A stretch of 13,681 bases of DNA from an uncultured Bacillota bacterium (GTDB lineage Bacteria > Bacillota > Clostridia > Peptostreptococcales > Anaerovoracaceae), in NCBI GenBank assembly GCA_946541435.1, contig CAMNJK010000017.1:1-13681 (forward strand), written 5' to 3'. The notes beneath the pieces are model-generated. The model was not told the origin of the DNA and did no database searches. It worked only from the letters and a program-made list of their open reading frames with translations. Numbering within the stretch: position 1 is the stretch's first letter; every line of letters begins with the position of its first letter. Positions 1 through 7,611 of this stretch are shown here, piece by piece. The translations under genes and the position numbers were made by a program.

Positions 1-452
1 CGGAGAAGCTGATCCCCCTGATGATCGCCAACGCCCTGAACGACAAGCCCCTGCCGGTCTACGGCACCGGGGAGAACGTGCGGGACTGGCTGTATGTGGA
101 GGACCACTGCCGGGCCATCGATCTGATCATTCGCAAAGGCAGGGTGGGTCAGGTCTACAACATCGGCGGACACAACGAGAAGACCAATCTGGAAGTGGTG
201 AAGACCATTCTCCGGCAGCTGGGCAAGCCGGAGAGCCTGATCACCTTCGTGGGCGACCGCAAGGGACACGACCTGCGCTATGCCATCGACCCGGCCAAGA
301 TCAACCGGGAGCTGGGCTGGCTGCCAACGACGAAGTTTGACGACGGGATCCGGCAGACCATCGACTGGTATCTTGAGAACCGGTCCTGGTGGGAGAACAT
401 CATCAGCGGTGATTACCAGCAGTATTACGAGAAAATGTACGGAAACCGGTGA
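1..452 (+). CDS. rfbB: dTDP-glucose 4,6-dehydratase, C-terminal part (5' truncated by window edge)
   Basis: The reading frame is open from the left edge (first complete codon at 3) to a TGA stop at 450-452, leaving about 149 C-terminal residues. The family is an NAD-dependent extended SDR enzyme that converts dTDP-glucose to dTDP-4-keto-6-deoxyglucose, the second step to dTDP-rhamnose and related sugars for surface polysaccharides. Visible hallmarks of this family's sugar-nucleotide-binding half are [20 protein letters not shown], the YNIGG segment, GHDLRYAID and [24 protein letters not shown] followed by WW. The Rossmann GxxGxxG and catalytic YxxxK lie upstream and cannot be checked. The DHCRAI and RYAID segments favour RmlB over UDP-glucose epimerase, though another dehydratase of the same subfamily is possible. 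A strong terminator follows about 110 bases later, so this is probably the last gene of a nucleotide-sugar operon. Confidence 0.9.
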   Translation, partial: EKLIPLMIANALNDKPLPVYGTGENVRDWLYVEDHCRAIDLIIRKGRVGQVYNIGGHNEKTNLEVVKTILRQLGKPESLITFVGDRKGHDLRYAIDPAKINRELGWLPTTKFDDGIRQTIDWYLENRSWWENIISGDYQQYYEKMYGNR

Positions 453-564
453 CAAAAACGATGACCGATAAAATGGTGTTATGTCGCCCTCTACATTTGG
501 TGGACCCGGCGGCGGCGTGACGCATGGTATCGTGGAAAAAATCAAAAAATGTAAAAAACAGTAA

Positions 565-592
565 AAAAGCAGGCCGGATTTGGCCTGCTTTT
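565..592 (+). terminator. rho-independent terminator after the rfbB fragment
   Basis: An 11-bp perfect stem (AAAAGCAGGCC at 565-575 with GGCCTGCTTTT at 582-592) closes a 6-base loop. The 3' arm ends in TTTT and continues into TTGC. The A-run on the 5' side means it could also work in reverse. The 453-564 stretch before it holds no convincing gene. Confidence 0.85.
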
Positions 593-615
593 GCTTGCAA
601 AAAAGGCTGAAACTG

Positions 616-644
616 TTGCAATACCAGTATTTGGGGGATAAAAT
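616..644 (+). promoter_or_regulatory. sigma-A promoter of the first FN3-NlpC/P60 gene
   Basis: TTGCAA (616-621) and TAAAAT (639-644) are separated by exactly 17 bases. They sit in an AT-rich stretch just after the terminator, about 58 bases before the ATG at 702. This leaves an untranslated leader of roughly 50 bases with AAGGGGAG at 691-698 as ribosome binding site. Confidence 0.75.
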
Positions 645-701
645 AACTTTTAAATATGGAATAATCAGTAAATCATTACAGAAATTATAGAAGGGGAGTT
701 T

Positions 702-2228
702 ATGGATCCAAAGACGAGAAGAAGAAGTGTGCTGTTCCTGGTACTGACGCTGGCCCTGCTGGCGGCGGTTTCTTTCAGCATGCCTGAGACAGCGGCGGCC
801 AAGTCCAAGGTCAAACGGCCGGACAAGGTGTCGGATCTCAGGGTTTCAGGCTCAACTTACGATACGGCGACGCTCAAGTGGCACAAGGTCAGGAAGACGA
901 CCTATGTGGTCTACCGGAGCCTGAAGAAGGGCAGCGGTTACACCGAGATCGCCAGGGTGAAGAAGAACAGCTACATGGACACGGGTCTGGATACCGGTAC
1001 CCAGGTCTGGTACAAGGTCAGCGCCTTCAAGGCCGGCAGGACCGGTAAGAAAAGCAAGCCCGTCTCCGTGACGCCGTCTCTGACGACGCCGGTGGTATCC
1101 GCAGATCCGGCGCCGGATGTGTACGGGAACTATCTGACCATCCAGCCGGTGGATGGCGCCGACGGATACGTGATCTACCGGGACGGTCAGCAGGTGGCGG
1201 ACCAGGCGGAGCTCAGTTACCATGACGCGGCCGCAGAGGATGAGGTGGAGTACCAGTATACGGCGGAAGCCTACCGCAATGTGGGGTCCGGCAGGGTCCT
1301 GTCGGAGAAATCCGCAGCAGCGGCAGCCAAACGTCCGGCAGTCTTCGTGAAGCTGAAGAACGCGCTGGCGCCCCAGGGCAAGCTCTATGAGGGCTTCCCC
1401 TTTACCATCAAGGGAAAGATCGTTTCCAACATGACCATCAAGACGGTCAAGCTGGGCGCCATCGATCCGGCGACAGGCAAGTGGAAGAAGAAGACCAAGT
1501 ACAGCAATACTGAGGTGAACAGCCTGACCTTTGATATCTTATCCCAGGCGGATTCCAGCGTGAAGTTCGGCGCGCTGCCCCAGGGCAATTACACCTATAA
1601 GGTGCAGGCCAAACTGGAGAACGGCAGTGTCTGGAACCTGCTGGAGCAGGAATTTGAGATCGTTGAAGTGGAAGAGCCGGAGATCGACGTGACCGGCGGC
1701 GCAGGCGTCATCTGCAAGGTGGCCAAGAAGTGCGCGTGGCCCTACGGGACCGCCACCAGTGTCTATAAGTTCCACGGCGGCGACCCCACACCGGAGTACA
1801 AGGAGGCCCTGAACGAAGCCTTCCCCAACAGAAGCAGCTGGTCTTCCAAACCAAAGGCAGGCGCATCCTGCGATGTGTTCGTGGGCACCTGCGTGCGTGC
1901 CAGCGGATATGACCGGTATTTCCCCCGGGGACTGGATGAAGTGGTGTCTCACATCAGAAAGAATCCGTCCCGCTGGGATACCTATAAGGGCGTTCCCTCC
2001 GTTTCCGATCTGGAGCAGGGTGATATCATCTATCAGACCTGGAAGTGGAAGGGCAGCAGCACCCGGTACGGCCATATCATGATCTATATGGGAGGCGGCC
2101 AGGTGGCCAACGCCCACTACGGCAGCGGCGGAAGATACGGCATCATCGAAGGTGCCGGCGGTCTGATCCGCCATGCCGGCGGCGGACGGAAGATGATCGA
2201 GTCCTATGTCTTCCGGCCATCCAAATAA
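702..2228 (+). CDS. secreted FN3-repeat NlpC/P60-family cysteine peptidase (paralog 1)
   Basis: This 508-residue protein begins with a Sec signal peptide: basic MDPKTRRR, a hydrophobic core at about 9-25, and probable cleavage after A33 (PETAAA). Residues 40-125 and 128-212 look like fibronectin type III domains. Residues about 216-325 form another beta-sandwich (KGKIVSN...KFGALPQGNYTYKV) of a type often seen before clostridial wall hydrolases. The C-terminal third is NlpC/P60-like: Cys390 in GASCDVFVG, His458 in YGHIMIYMG, and Asn470 twelve residues later as likely third catalytic residue (His472 is an alternative). Such enzymes cleave peptide bonds of the peptidoglycan stem outside the membrane. 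It has its own promoter and terminator, so it is probably monocistronic. The 2486-3940 product is a paralog with the same domain order. Substrate bond and partners cannot be told from sequence. Confidence 0.85.
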   Translation: MDPKTRRRSVLFLVLTLALLAAVSFSMPETAAAKSKVKRPDKVSDLRVSGSTYDTATLKWHKVRKTTYVVYRSLKKGSGYTEIARVKKNSYMDTGLDTGTQVWYKVSAFKAGRTGKKSKPVSVTPSLTTPVVSADPAPDVYGNYLTIQPVDGADGYVIYRDGQQVADQAELSYHDAAAEDEVEYQYTAEAYRNVGSGRVLSEKSAAAAAKRPAVFVKLKNALAPQGKLYEGFPFTIKGKIVSNMTIKTVKLGAIDPATGKWKKKTKYSNTEVNSLTFDILSQADSSVKFGALPQGNYTYKVQAKLENGSVWNLLEQEFEIVEVEEPEIDVTGGAGVICKVAKKCAWPYGTATSVYKFHGGDPTPEYKEALNEAFPNRSSWSSKPKAGASCDVFVGTCVRASGYDRYFPRGLDEVVSHIRKNPSRWDTYKGVPSVSDLEQGDIIYQTWKWKGSSTRYGHIMIYMGGGQVANAHYGSGGRYGIIEGAGGLIRHAGGGRKMIESYVFRPSK

Positions 2229-2265
2229 GGACCGCCTTCGATTCTGAAAGGTAAATAAAGAACAG

Positions 2266-2320
2266 AAGCGCCCGATTTTCCGGAGCCTTGCAGGCCGGGG
2301 AAGAGCGGGCGCTTATTTCA
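2266..2320 (+). terminator. probable terminator after paralog 1
   Basis: AAGCGCCCG (2266-2274) pairs perfectly with CGGGCGCTT (2306-2314). The 31-base interior has further GC-rich pairing potential, and TATTTC follows the stem. The U tract is weak, but the 9-bp stem lies 38 bases after the stop codon and before the next promoter. Confidence 0.65.
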
Positions 2321-2374
2321 TCTGCAGGCCTGTCATATCTGGCAAAAAGTCACCTGTTTTGGCATGAATCGTAG

Positions 2375-2403
2375 TTGTCAATGGGTTTGGAATCATATAT
2401 AAT
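2375..2403 (+). promoter_or_regulatory. sigma-A promoter of the second FN3-NlpC/P60 gene
   Basis: TTGTCA (2375-2380) and a perfect TATAAT (2398-2403) are spaced by 17 bases. This is close to the sigma-A consensus and predicts a start near 2410 and a leader of about 75 bases. The ribosome binding site before the ATG at 2486 is weak (GGGATAGGA), so transcription may be strong and translation modest. Confidence 0.8.
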
Positions 2404-2485
2404 TAGGGTGTCTTATAAGGGGTAGAAGAAGAACAGGGGCGGACTGATTCCGTCAAAGGCACTAGAGGCACATTGGGATAGGAAC

Positions 2486-3940
2486 ATGAAGAATAACATC
2501 CGGTTGATCAGTAGGATATTTGTGATCGTACTGGCACTTCTGTGTGTCAGTACTTTTGCTGTTCCTGAGACTGCATCCGCTCTGGCCAAGAAGCCGGAGC
2601 GCGTCACGGTGATCAAGGCCACCGGCGCCTACGACTCGGTGACACTCACCTGGAAACCGTCGGAGAACGCCCGGTCCTACATCATTTACCGGTCCGGCAG
2701 CAAGTACGGATTTTACCGGGAGATCGGGACCGTGACGGAAAACACCTATACAGACAAGAGACTGCAGACCGGCAAGGCCCTGTGGTACAAGATCCGGGCC
2801 GTCAACGACGGAAGACGAAGCTTTAAGAGCCCCAGGATCTCTGCGGTGCCCTCCCTGGAGAAGCCGGTCCTGACGGCGGAGGCCGCGGGCGAAGGCGTCT
2901 ATCTCAGCATCGACGCTGTGGACGGCGCGGACGGATATGTGGTCTTCCGGGACGGCAAATCCCTGGGGGTCACGGGCAAGCTGGATTTCCTGGACACCGA
3001 TGTGTCCGTGGGCAAGAAGCATGTTTATAAGGTCAACGCCTACAGAAGCTCCGGCGGCAAGATCGTACCGTCGGAAACTTCCCAGGAAGTGTCGGTGGCC
3101 CGGCCCAGCCAGTCCCTGCGCCTGGTGGCAGAGAACGACATTCCCGAGGTCCTTCATGAAGGAGACAGCTTCGAACTGAAGGGCAGGATCAAATCCAACA
3201 CCACCATCGAGGAGGTCACCGTCGGCATCGTGGACCGTGGCAGCAACACCTGGGTGAAGGGTGCCAAATACAAGAATTCGAATCTGAATAAGATGACCTT
3301 TGATCTGGCGGAAGCCGATGAAGATATCGATCAGGAGGATCTGGCCCAGGGCGAATACATGTACAAGATCGTGGTCACCCTGAAAAACGGCACGGCCAAG
3401 ACCCTGCATGATCAGAGCTTTGATGTCATCCAGCCGCCGGGCGGTCAGATGATCGTGGATCAGGCGGTGCGCTGCGCGTGGCCCTACGGGACGCCGCGGA
3501 GCAAGTTCAGATACGGCAGCGGCATCCGTACGGATGCTTATACAGAAGCCCTTTCGGTGGCATACGGCAGCCGGAGCGGCTGGAGCGCCCAGTGCAGAGC
3601 CGGCGCTTCCTGCGATGTGTTCGTGGGCACCGTGATCCGGTCCAGCGGATATGACAAGGGATTCCCGCGGGGTCTGGATGAAGTGGAGGCCTACTGCAGG
3701 AACCATACAGACAAGTGGCTGAATATGGGCGCTGCCACGGAGAGCCAGCTGCAGCCGGGCGATGTGATCTTCCAGCGCTTCAACAGCGGCGGCGGACACA
3801 TCACCATCTACCTCGGCAATAACAGAGTGGCCAATGCCCACTATGTAAGCAAGACCTACGGGGTCATTGAGAAATACTCCAGCAAGGTGAAGTCCCCGGG
3901 CAGCTGCAGGAAATCCATCGTCTACAGACCGATCCAGTAG
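2486..3940 (+). CDS. secreted FN3-repeat NlpC/P60-family cysteine peptidase (paralog 2)
   Basis: The product has 484 residues and the same layout as the upstream paralog. A signal peptide (MKNNIRLISR plus hydrophobic 11-26, cleavage near A32-A34) precedes two FN3-like domains (about 36-120 and 122-202). A beta-sandwich with KGRIKSNTTIEEVTVGIV follows at about 205-318, then an NlpC/P60 domain from about 325. Likely catalytic residues are Cys376 (GASCDVFVG), His438 (GGHITIYLG) and Asn450 in VANAHY. Shared blocks with paralog 1 include CAWPYGT, GASCDVFVGT, FPRGLDEV and VANAHY; by eye roughly half of the catalytic domain is identical, and the FN3 part is more diverged. No in-frame upstream start exists because of a stop at 2423-2425. 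It probably trims peptidoglycan stem peptides outside the cell. Strong own promoter. Confidence 0.85.
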   Translation: MKNNIRLISRIFVIVLALLCVSTFAVPETASALAKKPERVTVIKATGAYDSVTLTWKPSENARSYIIYRSGSKYGFYREIGTVTENTYTDKRLQTGKALWYKIRAVNDGRRSFKSPRISAVPSLEKPVLTAEAAGEGVYLSIDAVDGADGYVVFRDGKSLGVTGKLDFLDTDVSVGKKHVYKVNAYRSSGGKIVPSETSQEVSVARPSQSLRLVAENDIPEVLHEGDSFELKGRIKSNTTIEEVTVGIVDRGSNTWVKGAKYKNSNLNKMTFDLAEADEDIDQEDLAQGEYMYKIVVTLKNGTAKTLHDQSFDVIQPPGGQMIVDQAVRCAWPYGTPRSKFRYGSGIRTDAYTEALSVAYGSRSGWSAQCRAGASCDVFVGTVIRSSGYDKGFPRGLDEVEAYCRNHTDKWLNMGAATESQLQPGDVIFQRFNSGGGHITIYLGNNRVANAHYVSKTYGVIEKYSSKVKSPGSCRKSIVYRPIQ

Positions 3941-3988
3941 CGGGTGGGTCGATGAGATCGACATTCAGAGCATATCCATGAAGAACAA

Positions 3989-4010
3989 AACGCCGCCGGC
4001 TGGCGGCGTT
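3989..4010 (+). terminator. GC-rich hairpin between paralog 2 and the lysine exporter gene
   Basis: AACGCCGCC (3989-3997) and GGCGGCGTT (4002-4010) form a perfect 9-bp stem with a GGCT loop. The following bases (ATCATTATGA) are AT-rich but not a clean T run, so termination may be partial. The hairpin lies only 15 bases before the next start codon. Confidence 0.5.
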
Positions 4011-4024
4011 ATCATTATGAAAGC

Positions 4025-4984
4025 ATGAGTTACCTGATCCTGTATCTGGCGGTCACCATCGCCGGATATCTCATCGGAACAAAACTGAAAAGAGCAGGAA
4101 GGTCCCTGCCATGGGTGGGGAAGATGCAGACGGTGGTGATCGTGGTCATGGTCTTCCTGATGGGAAGCCGGATCGGCGCCAACGAGGAAATCGTCTCCTC
4201 CCTGGACAGCATCGGACTGATCTCCCTGGCCTACACCCTGATCGTCCTGGCGGTGACCTGCGCGGCGTATTCCATCGCCCGCCGCCTGCTGGGCTTTTCC
4301 CGGTACGGCGTGCACAGGTCAGCTGAGGCAGGGGGGCAGGCAGGCGCGCCGGGAAACGAACCGAAAAAATCTTCCGGCGGCATCAACCGCCTGACCATCC
4401 TGATCGTCATATTCGTAGGCATTGGTATCCTGGCAGGCCTTCTGATCCTGCCGGCAGGCTTCATGGCATGGACGGGCCTGCTGCTGACCATCAGCCTCTG
4501 CATCCTTCTGGTCCTGATCGGCATCGATATCGGCACGGAAGGAACACTGGCGGAGAATTTCCGCAGCGCCGGATGGCGGGTCCTGGTCTTTCCCTTCGTG
4601 TCCATGGGGGCCATGGCGGCGGCGTCGGCCATCGCAGCATTGATCCTGCCCCTGAGTATGAAGGATTCCCTCTGTGTGGGAGGAGGGTTCGCCTGGTATT
4701 CACTGGCGCCGGCCATGCTGGCGGAATACTCTACCAGGATCAGCGCCATCTCTTTCATGCACAATGTGTTCCGGGAGATCCTGGGGATCCTGCTGATTCC
4801 CATCGTGGCGGAGAAAATCGGCTATATCGAGAGTTACGGCATGCCGGGTTCACCTTCCATGGATGTGTGCCTTCCTGTGATCGAGCGGGCCACCAGCAGC
4901 GATGTGGCGGTCTATTCCTTCATCAACGGCGCCATCCTGTCTGCGGCGGTGCCGGTGCTGACGACGGTCTTCATGAATCTGTGA
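4025..4984 (+). CDS. lysO: LysO-family L-lysine exporter (DUF340)
   Basis: This 319-residue integral membrane protein resembles E. coli LysO (YbjE), which exports L-lysine and lysine analogues across the inner membrane. The N-terminal half has about three hydrophobic segments, with the family-like FLMGSRIGANEEIV. A charged linker at about 97-120 (RYGVHRSAEAGGQAG...NEPKKSSGG) separates it from the C-terminal half. Signature stretches there are LIGIDIGTEG, VGGGFAWYSLAPAM, FMHNVFREILGILLIPIVAEKI and GSPSMDVCLPVI. E. coli LysO is about 299 residues; the extra length is mostly linker. The start at 4025 lacks a strong ribosome binding site and follows a hairpin and a mini-ORF (3978-4028) whose TGA overlaps the ATG, so translation may be coupled. 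No lysine riboswitch is apparent upstream. Confidence 0.88.
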   Translation: MSYLILYLAVTIAGYLIGTKLKRAGRSLPWVGKMQTVVIVVMVFLMGSRIGANEEIVSSLDSIGLISLAYTLIVLAVTCAAYSIARRLLGFSRYGVHRSAEAGGQAGAPGNEPKKSSGGINRLTILIVIFVGIGILAGLLILPAGFMAWTGLLLTISLCILLVLIGIDIGTEGTLAENFRSAGWRVLVFPFVSMGAMAAASAIAALILPLSMKDSLCVGGGFAWYSLAPAMLAEYSTRISAISFMHNVFREILGILLIPIVAEKIGYIESYGMPGSPSMDVCLPVIERATSSDVAVYSFINGAILSAAVPVLTTVFMNL

Positions 4985-5033
4985 CGGGGACCGGCCAACC
5001 TTTGCAAAATTATTTGAGAGGATACAAAATATT

Positions 5034-5873
5034 ATGAGCAACAAGAAATTCAACGGAAGCAGCGGTTATGTGGTCACCCAGGATCTGATGGACGCGGTCA
5101 ATGTCTCCATCGCCCTGCAGAAACCACTTCTGATCAAGGGTGAACCGGGTACGGGCAAGACCATGCTGGCGGAGGCCATCGCAGAGTCTCTGGACATGCC
5201 CCTGATCGTCTGGAGCATCAAATCCACCACCAAGGCCCAGGACGGCCTCTATATGTACGATACGGTCCAGCGTCTCTATGACAGCCAGTTCGGCGAGGGA
5301 GACGTCAGTGACATATCACAGTACATCCGGCTGGGCAAGCTGGGTGAAGCCTTCAGCTCCGACCGGCAGGCAGTGCTGCTGATCGATGAGATCGACAAGG
5401 CGGACCTGGAGTTTCCCAACGACCTGCTCTGGGAGCTGGACAAGATGGAATTCTATATCAATGAGACCAAGGAGACAGTGAAGACCAAGCACCGTCCCAT
5501 CGTCATCATCACATCCAACGCGGAGAAGGAGCTGCCGGACGCATTCCTGCGCCGGTGCATCTTCCATTACATCGCCTTCCCGGATGAGGAGAAGATGCGT
5601 GAGATCATCCGTGTCCATTACGGAGACATCGATCAGAAGCTGTGCGACAACGCCCTGGAAGCCTTCTACGAGATCCGCAAGATGAACGACCTGCAGAAAA
5701 AGCCCAGCACTTCAGAGCTGCTGGACTGGATCCAGGCCCTGATGGTCAGCGGCGTCAGCGTGGATGATCTGTCCTCCCGGATGCCTTTCGTGGGCGTCCT
5801 CCTGAAGAAGAACGAGGATATCGAAGTCATGCACGACATCAAGGAGAAGGGTTACTCTCTTCGGCACTGGTAG
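5034..5873 (+). CDS. MoxR-family AAA+ ATPase
   Basis: A 279-residue AAA+ protein. Walker A is GEPGTGKT at 36-43 (Lys42) and Walker B is VLLIDEID at 114-121 (Asp118, Glu119). Sensor 1 is in IVIITSN, followed by DAFLRRC with candidate arginine finger residues. Length and motif set match the MoxR group, whose members work with VWA-domain partners as chaperones for assembly or metal-cofactor insertion of target complexes; CoxD/CoxE of CO dehydrogenase is a studied pair. The ribosome binding site GAGAGGA (5016-5022) sets this start. The VWA partner gene begins 14 bases after the stop, so the pair is almost certainly co-transcribed. It starts 49 bases after the lysine exporter gene with no clear terminator between. 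The target complex is not visible here. Cytosolic. Confidence 0.88.
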   Translation: MSNKKFNGSSGYVVTQDLMDAVNVSIALQKPLLIKGEPGTGKTMLAEAIAESLDMPLIVWSIKSTTKAQDGLYMYDTVQRLYDSQFGEGDVSDISQYIRLGKLGEAFSSDRQAVLLIDEIDKADLEFPNDLLWELDKMEFYINETKETVKTKHRPIVIITSNAEKELPDAFLRRCIFHYIAFPDEEKMREIIRVHYGDIDQKLCDNALEAFYEIRKMNDLQKKPSTSELLDWIQALMVSGVSVDDLSSRMPFVGVLLKKNEDIEVMHDIKEKGYSLRHW

Positions 5874-5887
5874 GCGGAGGCTGGCAA

Positions 5888-7081
5888 ATGTTTTTGGATT
5901 TCTTTTATCTGCTGCGGGCGCGGGGGCTTCCGGTCACACTGAATGAGTGGATGACCCTGATGGAGGCGCTGGATATGGGGCTGGCCCAGGCTTCGCTGAC
6001 CCGGTTCTATCATCTGTGCCGCAGCGTACTGATCAAATCAGAATCAGATTTTGACAAGTTTGACCAGGTGTTCATGGAGTATTTCCGGGGGATCGAGACG
6101 CCGGAGCAGCTGCCGCAGGAATTCTGGGACTGGCTGGCCCATGGTGAGCTGGAGCGGGCTCTGGACGACCACGGGGACCAGGAACTCTTCGCCCGGGAGC
6201 TGGAGGAGCTTCTGCGGATGTTCGAGGAACGGATCAAGGAACAGAAGGAAGAACACCATGGAGGCAACTACTGGATCGGCACCGGCGGGACCTCTCCCAT
6301 GGGCCGGGGCGGCTACAACCCCACCGGCATCCGTGTGGGCGGCAAGGGCCGGCACCGGACAGCTCTGCAGGTGGCCGGGGAACGGAACTTCAAGGATTTC
6401 CGGGAAGATACCATTCTGGGCATCCGGCAGTTCCAGATGGCCTTCCGCAAGCTGCGCCAGTATTCCACCCGGGTGGAAGGGGTTGAGAAGGAACTGGATC
6501 TGGACAAGACGGTGGACGAGACCTGTGAGAACGCAGGCATGCTTTCCCTGGCCTATGAGCGGCCCAGGAAGAACACGGTCAAGGTGCTGCTGCTGATCGA
6601 CTCCGAAGGGTCCATGCTGCCCTACAGCAGGCTCTGCAACCGGCTTTTCCAGGCGGTGAGCAAGTCCAATCACTTCAAGGACCTGCAGGTGTATTACTTC
6701 CACAACGCCATCTATGATCAGCTGTATACCACGCCCCGATGCAAACTCAGGGACTCTGTGGAGACCACCTGGCTCTTCCACAAGCTGGACGCTGAGTACA
6801 AGGTGATCTTCGTGGGAGACGCGGCCATGGCGCCCTCTGAACTGCACCGGCCGGGAGGCAATGCCATCATCGGCATCTATAACCGGGAGACGGGCATGGA
6901 ATGGTTCAACAAGTTCAAGAAGCGGTTCAAGAAACAGATCTGGCTCAATCCCATCGCGGAGAGAGACTGGGATTACACCTACGGATCGGCCACCATCCAG
7001 GATATCCGGAGCATCTTTCCCATGTATGAGCTGACGCTGACGGGACTGGAAGCGGGACTGCAGAAACTGATGGTGAAATAA
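5888..7081 (+). CDS. CoxE-like VWA domain protein, partner of MoxR ATPase
   Basis: This 397-residue protein follows the MoxR gene by 14 bases, with GGAGG at 5876-5880 in the gap. The N-terminal part (about 1-125) is helical and acidic. A glycine-rich stretch at about 120-155 (GGNYWIGTGGTSPMGRGG) links to a charged region and then a VWA domain from about 233. The metal-binding MIDAS motif reads DSEGSM (Asp238-Met243) instead of canonical DxSxS, with Glu at the usual serine; several CoxE-type proteins have D-x-x-G-S-M here, so this may be a family trait. In studied pairs the MoxR ATPase and VWA protein act together to mature a target enzyme or complex. Cytosolic; no signal peptide or membrane segment. 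The target cannot be named. Confidence 0.82.
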   Translation: MFLDFFYLLRARGLPVTLNEWMTLMEALDMGLAQASLTRFYHLCRSVLIKSESDFDKFDQVFMEYFRGIETPEQLPQEFWDWLAHGELERALDDHGDQELFARELEELLRMFEERIKEQKEEHHGGNYWIGTGGTSPMGRGGYNPTGIRVGGKGRHRTALQVAGERNFKDFREDTILGIRQFQMAFRKLRQYSTRVEGVEKELDLDKTVDETCENAGMLSLAYERPRKNTVKVLLLIDSEGSMLPYSRLCNRLFQAVSKSNHFKDLQVYYFHNAIYDQLYTTPRCKLRDSVETTWLFHKLDAEYKVIFVGDAAMAPSELHRPGGNAIIGIYNRETGMEWFNKFKKRFKKQIWLNPIAERDWDYTYGSATIQDIRSIFPMYELTLTGLEAGLQKLMVK

Positions 7082-7091
7082 CAGGAATTCC

Positions 7092-7104
7092 TGTATACTA
7101 TACA
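7092..7104. promoter_or_regulatory. palindrome upstream of tagD, possible operator
   Basis: TGTATA-C-TATACA is a perfect 13-base dyad, ten bases after the VWA stop codon and about 65 bases before the tagD start. The AT-rich sequence around it (TACAAT at 7115-7120) could hold a promoter, but no convincing -35 box is present. The role is inferred from position and symmetry only. Confidence 0.35.
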
Positions 7105-7168
7105 TAGTGATCTATACAATATGCGGTGAAAGGAAACCGCAGCAAAAAAACGAAAGGAAGACTGCCAA

Positions 7169-7597
7169 ATGAAACGAGTACTGACATATGGAACCTTTGA
7201 TCTGCTTCATTATGGACACATTCGTCTGCTGAAGCGGGCAAAAGCGCTGGGGGATTATCTGATCGTTGCCATCTCGACGGACGAATTCAACGCCGGTAAG
7301 GGCAAGAAAGCCTACCACAGCTATGAGACCCGCAAGGAGATGCTGGAAGCTGTCCGCTATGTGGATCTGGTGATCCCGGAAGAGACGTGGGAACAGAAGA
7401 TCGACGATGTGAAGAAGTATGACGTGGACATCGTGGTCATGGGCGGTGACTGGAGAGGCAGCGACCGTTTTGAATATCTGAGAGATTACTGTGAGCTGGT
7501 GTATCTGGACCGGACGGAAGGAGTCTCCACCACGCAGATCAAGGAAGAACTGAATCTGCAGGAGCCGCCGGGAGAGCCGGAGCCGAAGAAGGAATGA
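7169..7597 (+). CDS. tagD: glycerol-3-phosphate cytidylyltransferase
   Basis: A 142-residue nucleotidyltransferase that makes CDP-glycerol and pyrophosphate from CTP and glycerol-3-phosphate. CDP-glycerol feeds poly(glycerol phosphate) teichoic acid or other glycerol-phosphate surface polymers. The protein aligns by eye with B. subtilis TagD along its full length: GTFDLLHYGH with the HxGH motif (His14, His17), ISTDEFN, KKAYHSYETRK, ryvD-VIPE, VMGGDW and the CTP-binding RTEGVSTT (115-122). B. subtilis TagD has 129 residues; the extra Pro/Glu/Lys tail (PPGEPEPKKE) looks unstructured. The ribosome binding site AAAGGAAG (7153-7160) is 8 bases before the ATG. Polymerase and export genes are not in the window; the nearest envelope genes are the rfbB fragment and the two wall hydrolases to the left. 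The alternative, an ethanolamine-phosphate cytidylyltransferase-like enzyme, is unlikely. Confidence 0.93.
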   Translation: MKRVLTYGTFDLLHYGHIRLLKRAKALGDYLIVAISTDEFNAGKGKKAYHSYETRKEMLEAVRYVDLVIPEETWEQKIDDVKKYDVDIVVMGGDWRGSDRFEYLRDYCELVYLDRTEGVSTTQIKEELNLQEPPGEPEPKKE

Positions 7598-7611
7598 CGG
7601 CAGGCGGCGTT

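Noticed and set aside
2462..3964. Minus-strand frame of 500 codons opposite paralog 2
   Set aside because: A by-product of GC-rich codon positions; the + strand product has a signal peptide and catalytic motifs, while this one has none.
5002..5030. Possible promoter TTGCAA-17-CAAAAT directly before the MoxR gene
   Set aside because: It would place the transcription start at or after the start codon and remove the ribosome site; more likely chance in an AT-rich spacer.
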